Part shown: one piece after another, positions 1 through 11,853 of the stretch | How the letters are laid out: every line of letters starts with the position of its first letter | How positions within the stretch are numbered: position 1 is the first letter of the stretch | DNA from: Taxillus chinensis | Lineage: Eukaryota; Streptophyta; Magnoliopsida; Santalales; Loranthaceae | Reading direction: 5' to 3' | DNA: 64,000 bases | Assembly: GCA_023512835.1 (NCBI GenBank) | Contig: CM042087.1 | Span: 7,322,550 to 7,386,549 of the forward strand | Position numbers and translations under genes: made by a program | Notes under the pieces: generated by a model | The model's database searches: none | What the model saw: only the letters and a program-made list of their open reading frames with translations | Told to the model about the DNA's origin: nothing

Positions 1-621
1 TCCTAAAAATTTTAGGCTAAATAAACAAAAATACCCCTTGCACGTGATCTGACCATTGTCGCGTACAGGTCTAAATCATCCCAAAGTTTTGTGGTAGGAC
101 CCACATCAGTTGTAAATTAATTGTCCCTTCTGCACATGATATCGTTAAAGTGTCGTTGAGGCAGAAAGATGGTATTTGTCATTTTTACCCTCTAAATGCC
201 AGCTAGGATATTGCGTGCAGAAGACATTATTACTCCTGTTATCAACATATACCTTCTACCAACATTTCAGAGCAAAATAATGTGCACGCCATATGGGCAT
301 ATCACGTGCATTAGCACGTGCAGGCCCAAATTGGCCCAAAATTATGGAGTGAGTTTGTTTTGCATTGAAGATCAACTTCTCTTCTTGCAAGGCATATGTT
401 TGGGTTCAATTTCAAGCACTTTTGGGATTTACTTGGTCATTGCTCTAGGGCTTGGGCCTTAAAAATAAATCCAGAAGTCCAAGGCCCATTAATTTGCTCT
501 TCCTGCAAGGCAATTAGTAAAGACAAAACAAGATTTCCTGCACCAAGGTTAGCTCACACAAACACATATTAAATCAAAACAAAAACAAAACCTTTGGGTT
601 GCCTCCCAACAAGCGCTTTAT
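1..621 (-). other. Athila 3' untranslated/LTR remnant, boundary unresolved
   Basis: This stretch lies 3' of the Athila integrase end at 622 on the minus strand, so it should hold the element's 3' untranslated region and possibly part of its 3' LTR. It contains several CACGTG-bearing tracts resembling the LTR at 38411-39839. A GTTATCA ending at 245 matches the outer end of that LTR, but I cannot align the two well enough to call an LTR boundary. The 88-codon open frame at 196-462 has no recognisable domain and I treat it as chance. Confidence 0.4.
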
Positions 622-1221
622 TTAAAGTTTGTGGCTAAACTGCGAGATGCGATCATGAATGTGCAAGAGCGAGGGCATTAACAACATCCCTCTGAGCTGG
701 ATCATAATATGATTTTGAACTATTTCATTTACCCAAAATTTATTGCCATCTTCAGCTTGGAGCTCAAAGCTCCCATATGGCTTCCTGTCTGTTATAATAA
801 AAGGTCCCATCCATTTGGACCTTAATTTTTCGGGAAATAACCTCAACCTAGTGTTAAATAAAAGTACTTTCTGTCCCAGGTTTAAAGGTTCATTGTTTAA
901 TTGCCTATCATGCCATTTCTTGGTTTTTTCTTTATAGAGTTTAGCACTTTTATAGGCCTCCATTCGAAACTCATCCAACTCTATGAGTTGGGTCAGCCTC
1001 AGTTCCTTAGTCTCATCAGGATCAAAGTTAAGCTTCCTCAAGGCCCGTAGAGCCTTGTGTTCTAATTCCACTAGCAAGTGACATTTCTTCCCATAAAGTA
1101 TTCTGTAGGGTGACATCCCAATGGGGGTTTTGTAGGCAGTCCTATAAGACCACAAGGCTTCATCAAGCCTTTGAGACCAAGCTTTTCTATTCCCTCCAAT
1201 AGTTTTATCTAAAATGGTCTT
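622..1221 (-). pseudogene. Athila integrase C-terminal part (3' end of pol)
   Basis: The minus-strand translation has the C-terminal features of Athila-clade integrases: the AYRTAYKTPIGMSPYR segment that follows the catalytic core, then a basic C-terminal domain with GQKVLLFNTRL and KWMGPF. Integrase inserts the element cDNA into the nuclear genome. The catalytic core lies on the other side of the solo LTR at 1222-3972, which splits the gene, so this piece is a dead fragment. The reading frame of this part is open to its stop. Confidence 0.85.
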
Positions 1222-3972
1222 TTTCATCACTCGTTTTCGTTCGGGCCCGTTTGGGGTGAGCTCAAACTAGACCAATGGTGAGAAAATTTAGAGTCACCAC
1301 CAACTGTTTTTGGGGTACAGTTGGATACCCTCTACTTTGAGTAGTTTAAAGGTGTGGTCTGTGTTATTAGAGAAGGGTTCGGGAGTTGGTTACGTGTAGG
1401 GAAGGATTAGCACTCCTACAGCGCCCTTTCGGTATCTATTTTCGGAGGAGGAGGTTTTCTATTTTATTTGTATTGCCACAACTGGGTTAGGTTTCCTAAA
1501 AAGCCTATAATTCTTATTTAGCTAAGTTTTTTTATTAAAAAATGGATTTACCCTAAATTTCTAAAGGGAATCCTAAAAGTTTTGGGTTTTTGTTTAAAGT
1601 GGAGAATGAGATCCTAGGGGTTTGTTTTGGGTTTTTTTGGTTTTATTTTGGAAATTGAAGTCCTAAAAAATGGAAACATGTTTTTTTGTTTTGTTTTGTT
1701 TTTTTTACTTTCCTTTTTTGGTTTTTTGGGTTAGAAAACTTTTTTTGGTTTTTGTGTTTTATTAAAAAAAAATCGTTTTGTTTTTGTTTTGTTTTTGCAT
1801 GGAATTGAAACTCCCAGAAGTGGAAATACGTTTTGACTTGAATTTTTTTTCCTTTTTTGTTTTTTTGTTTTTTGTCTTTTGGCTTTGCAATATGTTTTGG
1901 TTTTGAAAATGTTTTCTCCCTTTTTTTTTCTTTTTGCAAGGATAAAACCATGAACTAACACAATAACATACAAAGTAATGTGTGTGATTGTGACATCCAT
2001 AAATCAAAACGACCCACTCTTTTTCTTTCTTTTCTTTTTCTTCATGCCTCCCTTTGCTCTCTCTCTTTTTCTTTGTTTGTTTGTGTTTTTTTTTCTTTTT
2101 TACTATACTTTACATATTACAACATACACATATACAAAGGAAAGGGAAATACAAGGAAAACACAACGCATACCAATAAAAGAAAAAGAAAGACAAGGAAG
2201 TATTAAGAATTACATCAAATATCAATGTAAATAAGCTGAAAAGTAATGAATAAATAAAGACTGAACCGAGTTTGGGGCTTGCAACACTAGACTTCTGTTT
2301 GAGCTCCTGTCTACGCCGATAGTCACTTGCTCGAATTAGAACCAACAAATCTGGCAGCGGGACTTGTGAAGAGGATTTCCTGGTATTTGGAGACTGGAGT
2401 GATATTTTTTGAGGTTAAGATTTTCTGGTAGCTGGCAAGAAGCAAAGTGGGTGTGAGAAGCAGGGGCATGAAAAAGAATTGGAGACTAGTTTTTCCTGTT
2501 TTTTTTTTTTTTGGTTTTTGTTTTTTTGTTTTTGTGAGGGAAACGTAAGAAAAAGGTAGGACTGGAGTTGCTTTTTTTATGTTTTTCGTTTTCTGGGAAA
2601 AAGAGGGCTGGAACGAGATAAGAGGGAAAGTGGAGTTGGAAAGGATGGGCGATTTTGGTTTTGGGAAAGGGAGAGAGTTGGGTGAAAATCTGGGTGTTCC
2701 TCTTTTGGGATCGGGGAATTGGATGTGAAGATTGGGCAGATGACAGAATAGCAGAGCCTTAACGTTTTTTTTGGCAGAATCATTCTCTCTCTCTCTCTCT
2801 CTCTGGGCGTAATCTGGGCGTTCTCCCTACTGAACTCTTTTTTTTTTTGTTTTGGACGAACTCTTTTTTGTTTCTCTCCTGCCAAACTCCCCCTTTTTTC
2901 CTTGGTCGAACCTTCTTTTCGCCTGAATAGAAGACTGCATTTTAAAGGATTTGGCTGGATTGCATTGATTGCAGCATTTAATGCTATATTATTGATGCAG
3001 TATTTTTATTTCCAGATTCTGTGCGTGGTCGGGTGGTCTGGCGACCTGTGCAGCTCGTGATTATCCTTTTTTAAGTTTTCATTTAACATATGTGACCGAC
3101 ATGCGTTGAAAAACGATTCTGTCAGATGGCCAGCTCATTAAAACATGTCCCGTGAGTAGCCAGCGAGAGAGCTAGCGAAAGAAGCCGAACAGTGAAGGTC
3201 AACGGGTCAAAGGGTCGAAGTATCGGCAGGGTCGAAGGTCAACGGTCAACGGGTTGAAGGTCGGTGGGTCGAAGGTCAACGGTCAACGGGTCGAAGTTTC
3301 GGCAGGGTCGAAGGTCAATGGTCAACGGGTCGAAGTGTCGGCAGGTCGGAGTGTCGGCAGGCTTACAAGCTTTGAGGCTTCGAGGCTTTGAGTCTTTGAG
3401 GCTTTGAGGCTTTGAGGCTTCAAGGCTTCGAGTCTTCGAGGCTTCGAGTCTTCGAAGCTTCAACCTGCCGACACTTCGAGGCTACGAGTCAAGTTTTTTT
3501 TTTATCTTTTAATTACCCTTTTACCCCCACCAAAAATGCCAAAATGGGTGAACTTTGGGGGATTGTTTGGGAAGACCTGTATTTGCCTAAATAGATGTTT
3601 TTGAGAATTTCACATAGTCACTTTTCTGGGCAGTTTGACCAGGGGCATTGACCGTCTTTTAGCAAGTTTGACTTTTTTCATTGAAAATTGTTTTGGCCAT
3701 AACTTCTTCGTTTTTCATCGGAATTGAGCTCAGTCAAGTGCGTTATTCTCCAAATTTCCTCCTCTATCCCCTGGTATTGGTCTTGGGGTACTTCAGGGAC
3801 TTGTAGCAATGGTTATCCATTTTGGGCTTCCCGGTTCATGTCAATGCATCCATCTTGTGCAAATCGCAGGAAATCTCTAAGGACCTGTTCAACAAGGTAT
3901 ATGGCATGGGCAAAAAGGCATATATATCAAATGGGGTTAGTATGTCCAACCCCGACAAAATGGGGTCCAACA
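1222..3972 (-). mobile_element. Ogre/Tat-type solo LTR (2751 bp) with 5 bp TSD GTCTT
   Basis: The segment is homologous over its length to the LTRs at 9087-11853 and 30166-33284, and in inverse orientation to 44620-47667. GTCTT lies directly before it (1217-1221) and directly after it (3973-3977). Its plus-strand start TTTCATCAC is one change from the TGTCATCAC of the sister LTRs, and it ends in GGGGTCCAACA. No PBS, PPT or internal sequence adjoins it, so it is a solo LTR left by LTR-LTR recombination after insertion into Athila integrase. It holds long T-rich tracts, a CT-repeat near 2783 and TTCGA-rich minisatellites at 3190-3480. It is visibly more diverged than the Ogre-A LTRs. Confidence 0.93.
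3240..3480. repeat. TTCGA-rich minisatellite inside the Ogre solo LTR
   Basis: Tandem degenerate units are visible. First come about 18-30 bp units built on GGTCGAAG and GTGTCGGCAGG (3190-3360), then 9 bp units of the type GAGGCTTTG/GAGGCTTCG (3370-3460). All six frames give low-complexity peptides, so the open frames called here are repeat artefacts. Confidence 0.85.
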
Positions 3973-3977
3973 GTCTT

Positions 3978-5114
3978 GATTTCTCTGTTGGACACCTCAG
4001 CCTGTCCATTAGCTTGTGGGTGGTAAGCTAAGCACCTCCTATGGTTCACCCCATACTTCATCAGTAACTTATCAAACAACTTGTTGCAAAAGTGACTCCC
4101 CTCATCACTAATTATAGCCCTTGGTGTCCCAAAGCGGCTAAAAATATTCCTTGAGAGGAATGTAGTCACCACCCTCGCGTCATTAACTTTTGTTGGTATT
4201 GCCTCCACCCATTTGGACACATAATCTACAGCCAACAAAATGTATGAGTAACCATCAGAAATGGGGAATGGCCCCATGAAATCTATGCCCCATATGACAA
4301 AAAATTCAACTGGAAGAATACCAGTCAAGGGCATCTCATTCTTTTTGGATAAACCACCTACCCTTTGGCATCTATCACAAGTCTTAATGTAAGTTTAGGT
4401 GTCCCTAACCATTGTGGGCCAATAAAACCCACATTGCTTGATCTTGGCCACCGTTCTTTGAACTCCAAAGTGGCCCCCATAATCAGAAGCATAGCAGTGA
4501 TGCACTATACCGTTAATCTCCTCATTGGGGACACACCGTCTAACAATTTGATCAGCGCACCATCGGTAAAGAATGGGATCATCCCAAATATATCTCTGAG
4601 CATTAGAGATAAACCTTTTCCTTCGGTGATAATCAAACACCTTAGGTATAAATCCAGTGTCCAAGTAGTTTGCTATGTTAGCAAACCAAGGAAGCTGGCC
4701 CACCTCAAGCACCTTCTCATCGGGGAAGTAATCTATTATGGGTAGAGACTTTGGTGCATTCGCCACATGGGAGAGGTGATCAACCACAGTGTTCAGGGCG
4801 CCCTTCATATCTCTAATTTCTAAATCAAACTCCTGTAGAAGGAGAACACATCTAAGCAATCGCGGCTTGGCTTCCTTTTTGTCAAACAAATATTTAAGGG
4901 TTGCATGGTCAGTATACACAACCACCTTGGACCCAAAAAGGTAGGGCCTAAATTTGTTACAACCGTAGACCACTGCCAGTAGCTCCTTCACCGTGGTGGT
5001 GTAGTTTTGTTGGGCTTCATCAACGGTTTTACTAGCATAGTAAATGACCCTAAACACCTTATCTCTTCTTTGCCCTAAGACTACCCCTACGGCATAATCA
5101 CTTGCGTCACACAT
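3978..5114 (-). pseudogene. Athila RNase H and integrase (N-terminal and core)
   Basis: Reading down the minus strand, an RNase H domain comes first ([15 protein letters not shown] near 5114, then the YASKT and [10 protein letters not shown] motifs). The integrase zinc-binding region follows ([13 protein letters not shown], with the second Cys pair near 4400). The core follows, with Asp in IDFMGPFP, Asp in IISDEGSHF and Glu in the [12 protein letters not shown] motif. A stop interrupts the frame between 4395 and 4334, and the gene is then cut by the solo LTR after NREIK. Together with 622-1221 this is one dead integrase gene of an Athila-lineage gypsy element. Confidence 0.9.
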
Positions 5115-5132
5115 TAGCTCGAAAGGCTGTTC

Positions 5133-5940
5133 CTAGTCTGGCGTGACTATCACTGGTGCAGTGACTAGCTTATCCTTGAGGACATTAAAAGCTTTTAAAT
5201 AATCTTCATTGAACTCGAAGCTTGTGTCCTTCTCTAACAGCCTGCTTAGGGGTTTTGCAATTTTAGAAAAGTCCTTGATGAATCTTCTATAAAATCCAGC
5301 ATGGCCAAGGAAGCTTCTCACCCCTTTTTCATTTGTTGGAGGTGGCAAAGTTTCAATAGTGGAGATTTTTGCCTTGTCCACCTCCAAACCTTGTGAGGAC
5401 ACCTTATGCCCTAGAACTATCCCCCCCATTCACCATAAAATGACATTTCTCCCAGTTGAGGACTAGTTCTTTCTCCTCACATCTTTCTAAGACCACATTT
5501 AAATTTCTCAAACACAGTTGGTAGGAGGATCCAAACACCGAAAAGTCATCCATGAAAACCTCCACGATTTCCTCCACCAAACCTTGAAATATAGCCATAA
5601 TGCACCTCTGAAATGTGGTAGGTGCCTTACATAACCCGAATGGCATCCTTCTAAAGGCAAAGGAGCCAAAGAGGCACGTGAAAGTGGTCTTTTCTTGGTC
5701 ATCAGGATTAACCATTATCTGATTATATCCGGAGTATCCATCTAGGAAGCAGTAATGACTATAGCCAGCTAGCCTATCCAACATTTGGTCAATGAAAGGG
5801 AGGGGAAAGTGATCCTTCCTTGTGGCCTTATTCAGCTTCCTATAGTCAACACACTCTCTCCATCCAGTTATAGTCCTGGACGGAATTAGTTCATTCTTTT
5901 CGTTTTTAATTACAGTCATGCCACCCTTCTTTGGCACGCA
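5133..5940 (-). pseudogene. Athila reverse transcriptase
   Basis: The frame shows the gypsy RT landmarks in order: CVDYRKLNKATRKDHFPLPF (near 5850), the GYSGYNQI motif, the FGLCKAPTTFQR motif, and the catalytic box VFMDDFSVFG near 5560 (FMDD in place of the usual YMDD/YVDD). The connection region with SFLGHAGFYRRFI follows at 5133-5429 in another frame, so there is a frameshift near 5404-5429. RT copies element RNA into cDNA in the capsid particle. The gene is not functional as it stands. Confidence 0.9.
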
Positions 5941-6009
5941 ATGTAAAGGACTTACCCACTCACTATCTGAAATAGCATAAATTATACTCGCAGTTTTCCA
6001 TTTAAGAAT

Positions 6010-6838
6010 CTATTTTCTTACTACTTCTTTCGTGGTAGGGTTTAATCTTCTTTTTCTTTCTGCTGTGGGTTTGCATTCATCATTCATCAGAATTTTGTGC
6101 ATACAAATCCTTGGACTTATACCTATAATGTCTTCAATGTTCCACCTGAGGGCCTTTCTGTGTTTCCTAAAGATTTCTAACAATTGAGCACACTCCACAT
6201 CATTTAAATTAGCAGCAACAATAACAGGGAAATTATTTGTGGAGTCTAAGAACTCATACCTTAAGTGTCCAAGTAGCTCCTTCAGTTCTGGAGCTGGAGT
6301 TGTGTCCTCTTCCTTCTCCTCTTGTGCTTGCTCCAGCGGGCTTGATGTTTGCTCATTCTCCTCAGCTATCAAGTCTAATTCCTCATCTTGTTGAGCTTCT
6401 ACAAGCTGGAGAACTCCATCACTTTCTGTGTTCGTTCTTTCTCCCAAGAATTCTTCCACTAAGTCCTCAAAGTCTTTAACCCAAAGGCAGTCCTCCTCCC
6501 CTGGTCCTTGTAAAGCCTTCCCCATGTGGAAGACTAGGGTATCTTCATTAATTCTCAAGGTCAGCTGCCCTTGAGCCACATCTATCAGTGCACACCCTGT
6601 TCTAAGAAACAGTCTTCCTAAGAGGAGCTGGACTCCTCTATCTTCTTCCATTTCCAAAACCACAAAGTCTATTGGAAAAATGAAGGAGCCCACCTTAACT
6701 AACACATCTTCAATAATCCCTTCAGGTCTTCCAGTGGACCGGTCCGCAAACTGCAATGATATGGAAGTGGGTTTCATTCCCTTGAGCCCAAGTTGCTTGT
6801 ACAGGGAAAATGAGATTAAGTTGATGCTGCCCCCTAAA
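6010..6838 (-). pseudogene. Athila protease region and pol N-terminal spacer
   Basis: The translation from 6777 contains ADRSTGRPEGIIEDVLVKVG and the FPIDFVVLEME and LLLGRLFLRTG segments, which are typical of the degenerate retropepsin region upstream of RT in Athila elements. An acidic, Glu-rich spacer follows (6240-6480), leading into the RT N-terminus (WNIEDIIGISPRICMHKI). The active-site DTG portion falls in the short gap 6778-6838, where the frame shifts. Confidence 0.75.
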
Positions 6839-8077
6839 TCACAGAGGGCTTGCTACTGTGGTGCATCTCCTATCAACACAAGGGAGATTGAAGCTGCCCA
6901 GATCTTTATGCTTAATGGGCAAATTTCTCTGAACCATGCTACTCACCTCATTAGTGACAGTAACCATCTCGTGGTCCTCGTACTTTCTCTTCTTCATCAC
7001 AATTTTTTTTATATATTTCCTATACCTGGGCATTTGCTCCAAAGCTTCCAAGAATGGAATATTAATCTCTAACCGCTTGAACATATTCAGGAAGTGCTCA
7101 CACTCTTCCTCACCCCTTTGGTTCCTCATCCGTTGAGGAAATGACATAGTGGGCCTCCTCTCCTTTGGCCTTTGTTCATTCACTTCTTTCCCAGTAGGTT
7201 GAGTTCCGACTTGTATTTTTGTTGGTTGCTGATCATGCTCAGCCACCAACTCCTCCTTTGTATCTACTTTATTTTTCCCATTTTCAGCCACTAAGGGTTG
7301 GCTCTGTTCACCTTGATTAGTTCTCTTCTTGGGCTCCTTAGCTTCCTTCAAGCCCTTGCCACTTCTTAAGGTTATGGTCTTGCAGCTTTCCTTGGGATTC
7401 AGTTCAGTGTCACTTGGGATGGATTTAGATGACACCAATTGATTGGCATTCTAGGCCATGCTTATCAATAACTTTTCCATGTTTTTTAGGGAAGACTCCA
7501 GGCTGCCCACTTTTTCTTTTAATTCTCCCACCTCCTTCTTGGTTGCTTCATCCTCAGCTAGATAATGACGTGGACGATACTACTGTGGAGGAGTCTCAAA
7601 CTGTTGCAGAGCTGGAGTGCTAGGCTGCTCTTGAAGCAAGTTATCAGTGGCATAGGGATTTTGCCTCATCCCTAGTGGTATATACTTATAGGGCACTAAG
7701 GTCTCGCCCCCTCTATTTTGGGTTTTCTGAAAACCCTGTTGATGTTGTTGTTGGTTATTGTACCCTGAGCCTTGTGGTTGATAGCTGTTGCTTTGCTGTT
7801 GTGGGTAATGGGGTTACCTCTGATACATTCCCTTGCCTCCCACAAAATTGGCTTCTCCTGCTCCGCTCCAGCCATGGTCCTGTGCTTATGGGACCGGTTG
7901 TTGCTGTCCACCACCTTCAGGTCTTTGCTCCGCCATCAATTCCGAAAGTGTGTTTTCCAGACCTTGTAGAGCGTCCTCAGCTTCTCTAGCAACTTCCCTA
8001 GTTGCTCTGCGACGATTTCTGATAATCCGTTTAGGTTCTGGATCAAAAGGCACAAGTTCTTTGTGTCGCATGCACAA
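6839..8077 (-). pseudogene. Athila gag
   Basis: The N-terminal region begins at Met 8077 with MCMRHKELVPFDPEPKRIIR, the usual beginning of Athila-type gag. Gln/Asn-rich sequence, a basic region and the segment FPQRMRNQRGEEECEHFLNMFKRLEINIPFLEALEQMP (cut here into frames; C-terminal part at 6839-7438) follow. Gag forms the virus-like particle. Frameshifts and stops lie around 7440-7900. Its 5' half (7728-8077) is repeated at 33331-33680. Confidence 0.8.
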
Positions 8078-8234
8078 CTGGAAATTTTCTCAAACACCTA
8101 TTGTGTGCTCCTACAAAACAGCAAGAACACACCTTAGCAGCTCCATACAATACAAAAAGAGACAAAATGCAAATACTAAAATCACAATTCAAACTATTTC
8201 AACCAATGTTGATATAAAAACTAGTAAACCGTTG

Positions 8235-8254
8235 AATCCCCGGCAACGGCGCCA
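8235..8254 (-). promoter_or_regulatory. Athila primer binding site (tRNA-Asp type)
   Basis: On the minus strand the sequence reads TGGCGCCGTTGCCGGGGATT, three bases inside the LTR end. This is the well-known Athila-type PBS, attributed to tRNA-Asp. It fixes the 5' end and minus orientation of the Athila element. Confidence 0.9.
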
Positions 8255-8257
8255 ATT

Positions 8258-8353
8258 TGATGAACAGATTTGTAGCTTTACTAAATTAGTTCAGCTATTA
8301 TTGCTTAATTTGCTCTTGAAAATTATAATTGTTTTAGTTTCCTTAAATTAACT
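8258..8353 (-). mobile_element. Athila 5' LTR, inner end only
   Basis: The plus-strand sequence begins TGATGAACAG next to the PBS and matches 33861-33956 closely. The LTR is interrupted after 96 bp by the CACTA element. Its remaining ~1.4 kb is absent here but present in the second copy at 38411-39839. Confidence 0.85.
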
Positions 8354-9086
8354 CACTACAAGAAATCAGGCCTTTAGTAAGACATAAAATGTCTTACCAT
8401 AGGATACCGTAACACTTTTTGGGGTGTTAGGTGTGCTTGGCTTATGGAAAGTCCCCCACCTTTTAATAACACTTTTTTGTGTGTTACAATTTTATGTTAC
8501 GGTAGATCATATAGTAACACATGTCATTGTCTTATGAAATATTTCTATAAGCATTTTTTAAGCTTACCATAGCACTCTATACATAACACTTTTTATTGTG
8601 TTACAATTATATGTTGTCAAAGATCATACAATATGACATTTTTTGTGTTACGAAAAGTAGCCGACATATCATAAGCCAAGCAGACCTAACACACCAAAAA
8701 AGCTTACGGTAAATAATAGAGAAATATAGCAAGCCTTCTCAAATGCTTATAATTATTGGTTACAATTTCATAAATAAAATTAAGTTCAAAAACTACCAAT
8801 ATTCAAAGAAACAAACAATCAATAATATTATTATTATATTTCCACACTGAGAAATAATATTTTGAAGTGTTGCATTCCAAAATAACCAACTATGTCCAAA
8901 ATATCTTAGAACATCACTCTCTTACAAACCATAATATAAAATACAAAATGTCCCAAAACAAAACCCCTAATGTCATCTTTATTCCACGCTAGAATAAATT
9001 ATCACAACTCCATCATTCTGCAAAAAACAAAAACCAACAATAAGTCTACAAGTATTATTATATATCTATATCATTAATATAAATAT
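8354..9086. mobile_element. CACTA element, left fragment
   Basis: The fragment starts with the terminal inverted repeat CACTACAAGAAATC after ACT. It shows the subterminal GTGTTAC/GTAACAC motifs and matches 33957-34689 nearly base for base. It stops where the Ogre-A LTR begins (9087). The right part is missing on this side. Confidence 0.9.
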
Positions 9087-11853
9087 TGTCATCACTGGTT
9101 TTCGTCCGAGCTCGTTTTAGGGTGAGCTCAAACTAAACCAATGGTGAGAAGTTTTAGAGTCACCACCAACTATTTTTGGGGTACAGTTGGATACCCTCTA
9201 CTTTGAGTAGTTTAAAGTGTGTGGTCTGCATCATCAGAGAAGGGTTCGGAAGTTGGTTACGTGTAGGGAAGGATTAGCACCCCTACAGTGCCCTTTCGAT
9301 ATCTAATTGAGGAGGAGGAGGTTTTTCTTTTATTTGTACTGCTATGAATGGGTTAAATTTTCTAAAAGTCTATGATTTTTATTTGGCTAAGTTATTTGTT
9401 AAAGTTATGGTTAAAATGGATTTATCCTAAATTTCTAAAGGGAATCCTAAAAGTTTTGGGTTTTTATTTGAAGTGAAGAATGAGAGCCTATGGGTTGGTT
9501 TTAGTTTTTTGGTTTTACTTTTGGAAATTGAAGTCCTAAAAATGGTTTTTATTTTCCCTTTTTTTTTTGGTTTTTTGGGTTAGAAAACATACATTTTTTT
9601 TGTGTTTTGTAAAAAACGTTTGGTTTTGGTTTTGCTTTCTTTTTTTTTTTTTTTTTTTGTTTTGTTTTTTTTTTTTTGTTTTTGGAAGGTAAAACATGTT
9701 TTTTTTGTTTTAAATGGATTTGGAAAACGTACGGGTCTCATGTTTTTTTTGTTTTGGAAAGCATTTTGGAACATTTTCATTGCACAAACGTTTTTTCTTT
9801 TTTTGTTTGTTTTTTTTCAAGGAGACATTTTGAACATATTTGGAAAATTTTTTATAGAAAATTATTTTATGGAAAACGTATTGGAAAAAAACATTTGGTT
9901 ATTTTTTGTGTGTTTTTTTAAGCTTTGAACCTAAATCTACACGTTTCAACAATTGAAAATACATAGGAACACATATATCAAAATAGATGTGGAGTGTGTG
10001 AGTGTGACATCCACAAAAGAAAAATAAAAGCACTTTTTTTCTTTTTCCTCTTTTTTTGTTTTTGTTTTTTTTCATCTCTTTTTTTTATACCTCTCTTTTT
10101 TGCCTCTTTTTTTTTTGAGTTTCTTTTGATTTTTTGCTTGCTATACTTTATCTATTACAACCTATTACAACATACAAAGTAAAGGGAAATACAATAAAGA
10201 AAACAAAATACAATGTAACAAGTAAAAGGAAAAGAAATACAAGGAACTATTAAGAATTACATCAAACATTAATACAAATAAGCTGAAAAAGTAATGAAAA
10301 GATAAGGGTTGAACTGACTTTGAAGCTTGCAACACCAATCTTCTGTTTGAACTCCTATCGGCGCTGATAATCACTTGCTTAGAACCAACAAGATCTAACA
10401 GCGAGGTTTGTGAGGGGGATTTCTTGGTATTTGAAGAGTGGGGTGGTGTATTTTCTGGGTTTGAGATTTTTGATAACTGGAAATAAGGAGGGTAGGTGTG
10501 AGAAATAGGGGATTGGAACAGGATTGGTGTCTGTTATGTTTTTTGCTTGCTGAACACGCAGAAAAAAGGGCTGAAGTTGGGGCTGTTTTTGTGTTTTTTC
10601 TTGCTGAGAAAAAAAAAGGGAGCTGGAGTGAGACAGGAGGGAAAGAGGATGAAGGAGTGATGTTGATTGCAGAAGACTGGGCGTTTAATCTGAGAGGATG
10701 GCAGTCAGGGAGGCGTAGAAGAGTGATCCCTTTTTTCTGGTTTTTGAGTTTCTCTTTCTTTTTTTTTCAACTCTCTGTTTTTTTCCTTTTCTCTCTCTGG
10801 TTTGCAGGTTTCTTTTCCCACGATGATGGCTCTCTCTGTGTGTTTTTTTTTCACGATGATGGCTCTCTCTTTTTCTCTCTTCTCCTCTTCCTTTTATTGT
10901 TGTCCTTTTTTCTTTTTCTTTTTTTTTCTTGTTAAGGGACGGACGACTGCATCTTAAAGGGCTGCAGAAATTTTTTGGCTAGACTGTCATTAATTGCAGC
11001 ATTAAATACTGTATTATGGATGGAATATTTTAATTTGCAGACTTGATGCTTTGTCGAGTGGACAGCTTGTGCGGAAAACAGGGCAGCTCGTGATTCCCTT
11101 TTGAATTTGTATTTTAGCACATGTGACTGACACGGTTGTTGCAAAATTGATTCTTTGTCAGGTGGCCAGCGCAGAGGATGGGTCTCGTGAACAGCCAGCG
11201 AGAAAAAAACAAGCCAGCGAGAAATGCCAACCAGCGAAGGTCAAAGGGGTCAGAGGCTCGAAGTGTCGGCAGGTTGAAGTGTCGGCAGGGTCGAAGCTTC
11301 GGTGGGTTGAAATTTCGGTGGGGCGAAGGTCAACGGTCAACGGGTCGAAGTGTCGGCAGGTCGAAGGTCGGAGTGTCGGCAGCGGGGCTTCGAGGGTCAA
11401 GGGTCGAAGGGTCGAAGGTCGGAGGTTCGCAGGTCAAGGCGTCGCAAGTCCTGGCGTCGTAAGTCACGAGGCGTCGCATCTTCACAGGGTTCGAAAGTCC
11501 GAAGGGGCGAGTCGTAGGTCGAAGTGTCGGCAGCGGGGCTTCGAGGCTTCAACTCTTCGAGGCTTCGAAGGTCAATGGGTCGAGGTGGTGAGTCGAAGGT
11601 CAGAGTGTCGGCAGGTCAACGGTCAACCCTGAAGTTTTTTAATTACCTTTTTACCCTTACCCATAATGCAAAAATGGACGACCTTTTAGGGATTGTTTGG
11701 GAAGACCCGTATTCGCCCACATAGACATTTTGGAGAGTTTCGCATGATCACTTTTGCGGGCAGTTTGACTAGGGGCATTGACCGTCTTTTGGCAAGCTTG
11801 ACTTTTTCCAACGAAAGTTGTTTTGGCCATAACTTCTTCATTTTAAGTCCGAT
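9087..11853 (-). mobile_element. Ogre-A 3' LTR, truncated
   Basis: The plus-strand start is TGTCATCACTGG, and the segment is collinear with 30166-33015. It is broken at 11853 in the sequence AAGTCCGAT, where SIRE-A begins. The outermost ~270 bp of the LTR (equivalent to 33016-33284) are missing. It contains long T-rich tracts (9640-9800, 10040-10130), CT-rich runs (10740-10930) and the TTCGA-rich minisatellite (11240-11640). The flank at 9082-9086 is AATAT, inside the CACTA element. Confidence 0.9.
11240..11640. repeat. TTCGA/GTCGGCAGG minisatellite in Ogre-A 3' LTR
   Basis: Degenerate repeats of GTCGAAG, GTGTCGGCAGG and GAGGCTTCG fill this block. The equivalent blocks are 32330-32790, 3190-3480 and, inverted, 45130-45700. 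The 9 bp GAGGCTTCG array is short here and long in the sister LTR at 32640-32715. Confidence 0.85.

Noticed and set aside
196..462. Small plus-strand ORF of 88 codons
   Set aside because: No domain, no start context, located in LTR-like DNA; likely chance.
1643..2234. Lys/Asn- and Phe-rich ORFs in the Ogre LTRs (also 9580-10182, 30659-31116, 46081-47326)
   Set aside because: Translations of T- or A-rich low-complexity tracts; occur on both strands and in several frames.
11123..11724. Arg/Ser-rich ORFs such as those at 11123-11632, 32217-32687 and 45264-45742
   Set aside because: They are translations of TTCGA minisatellites, not conserved proteins.
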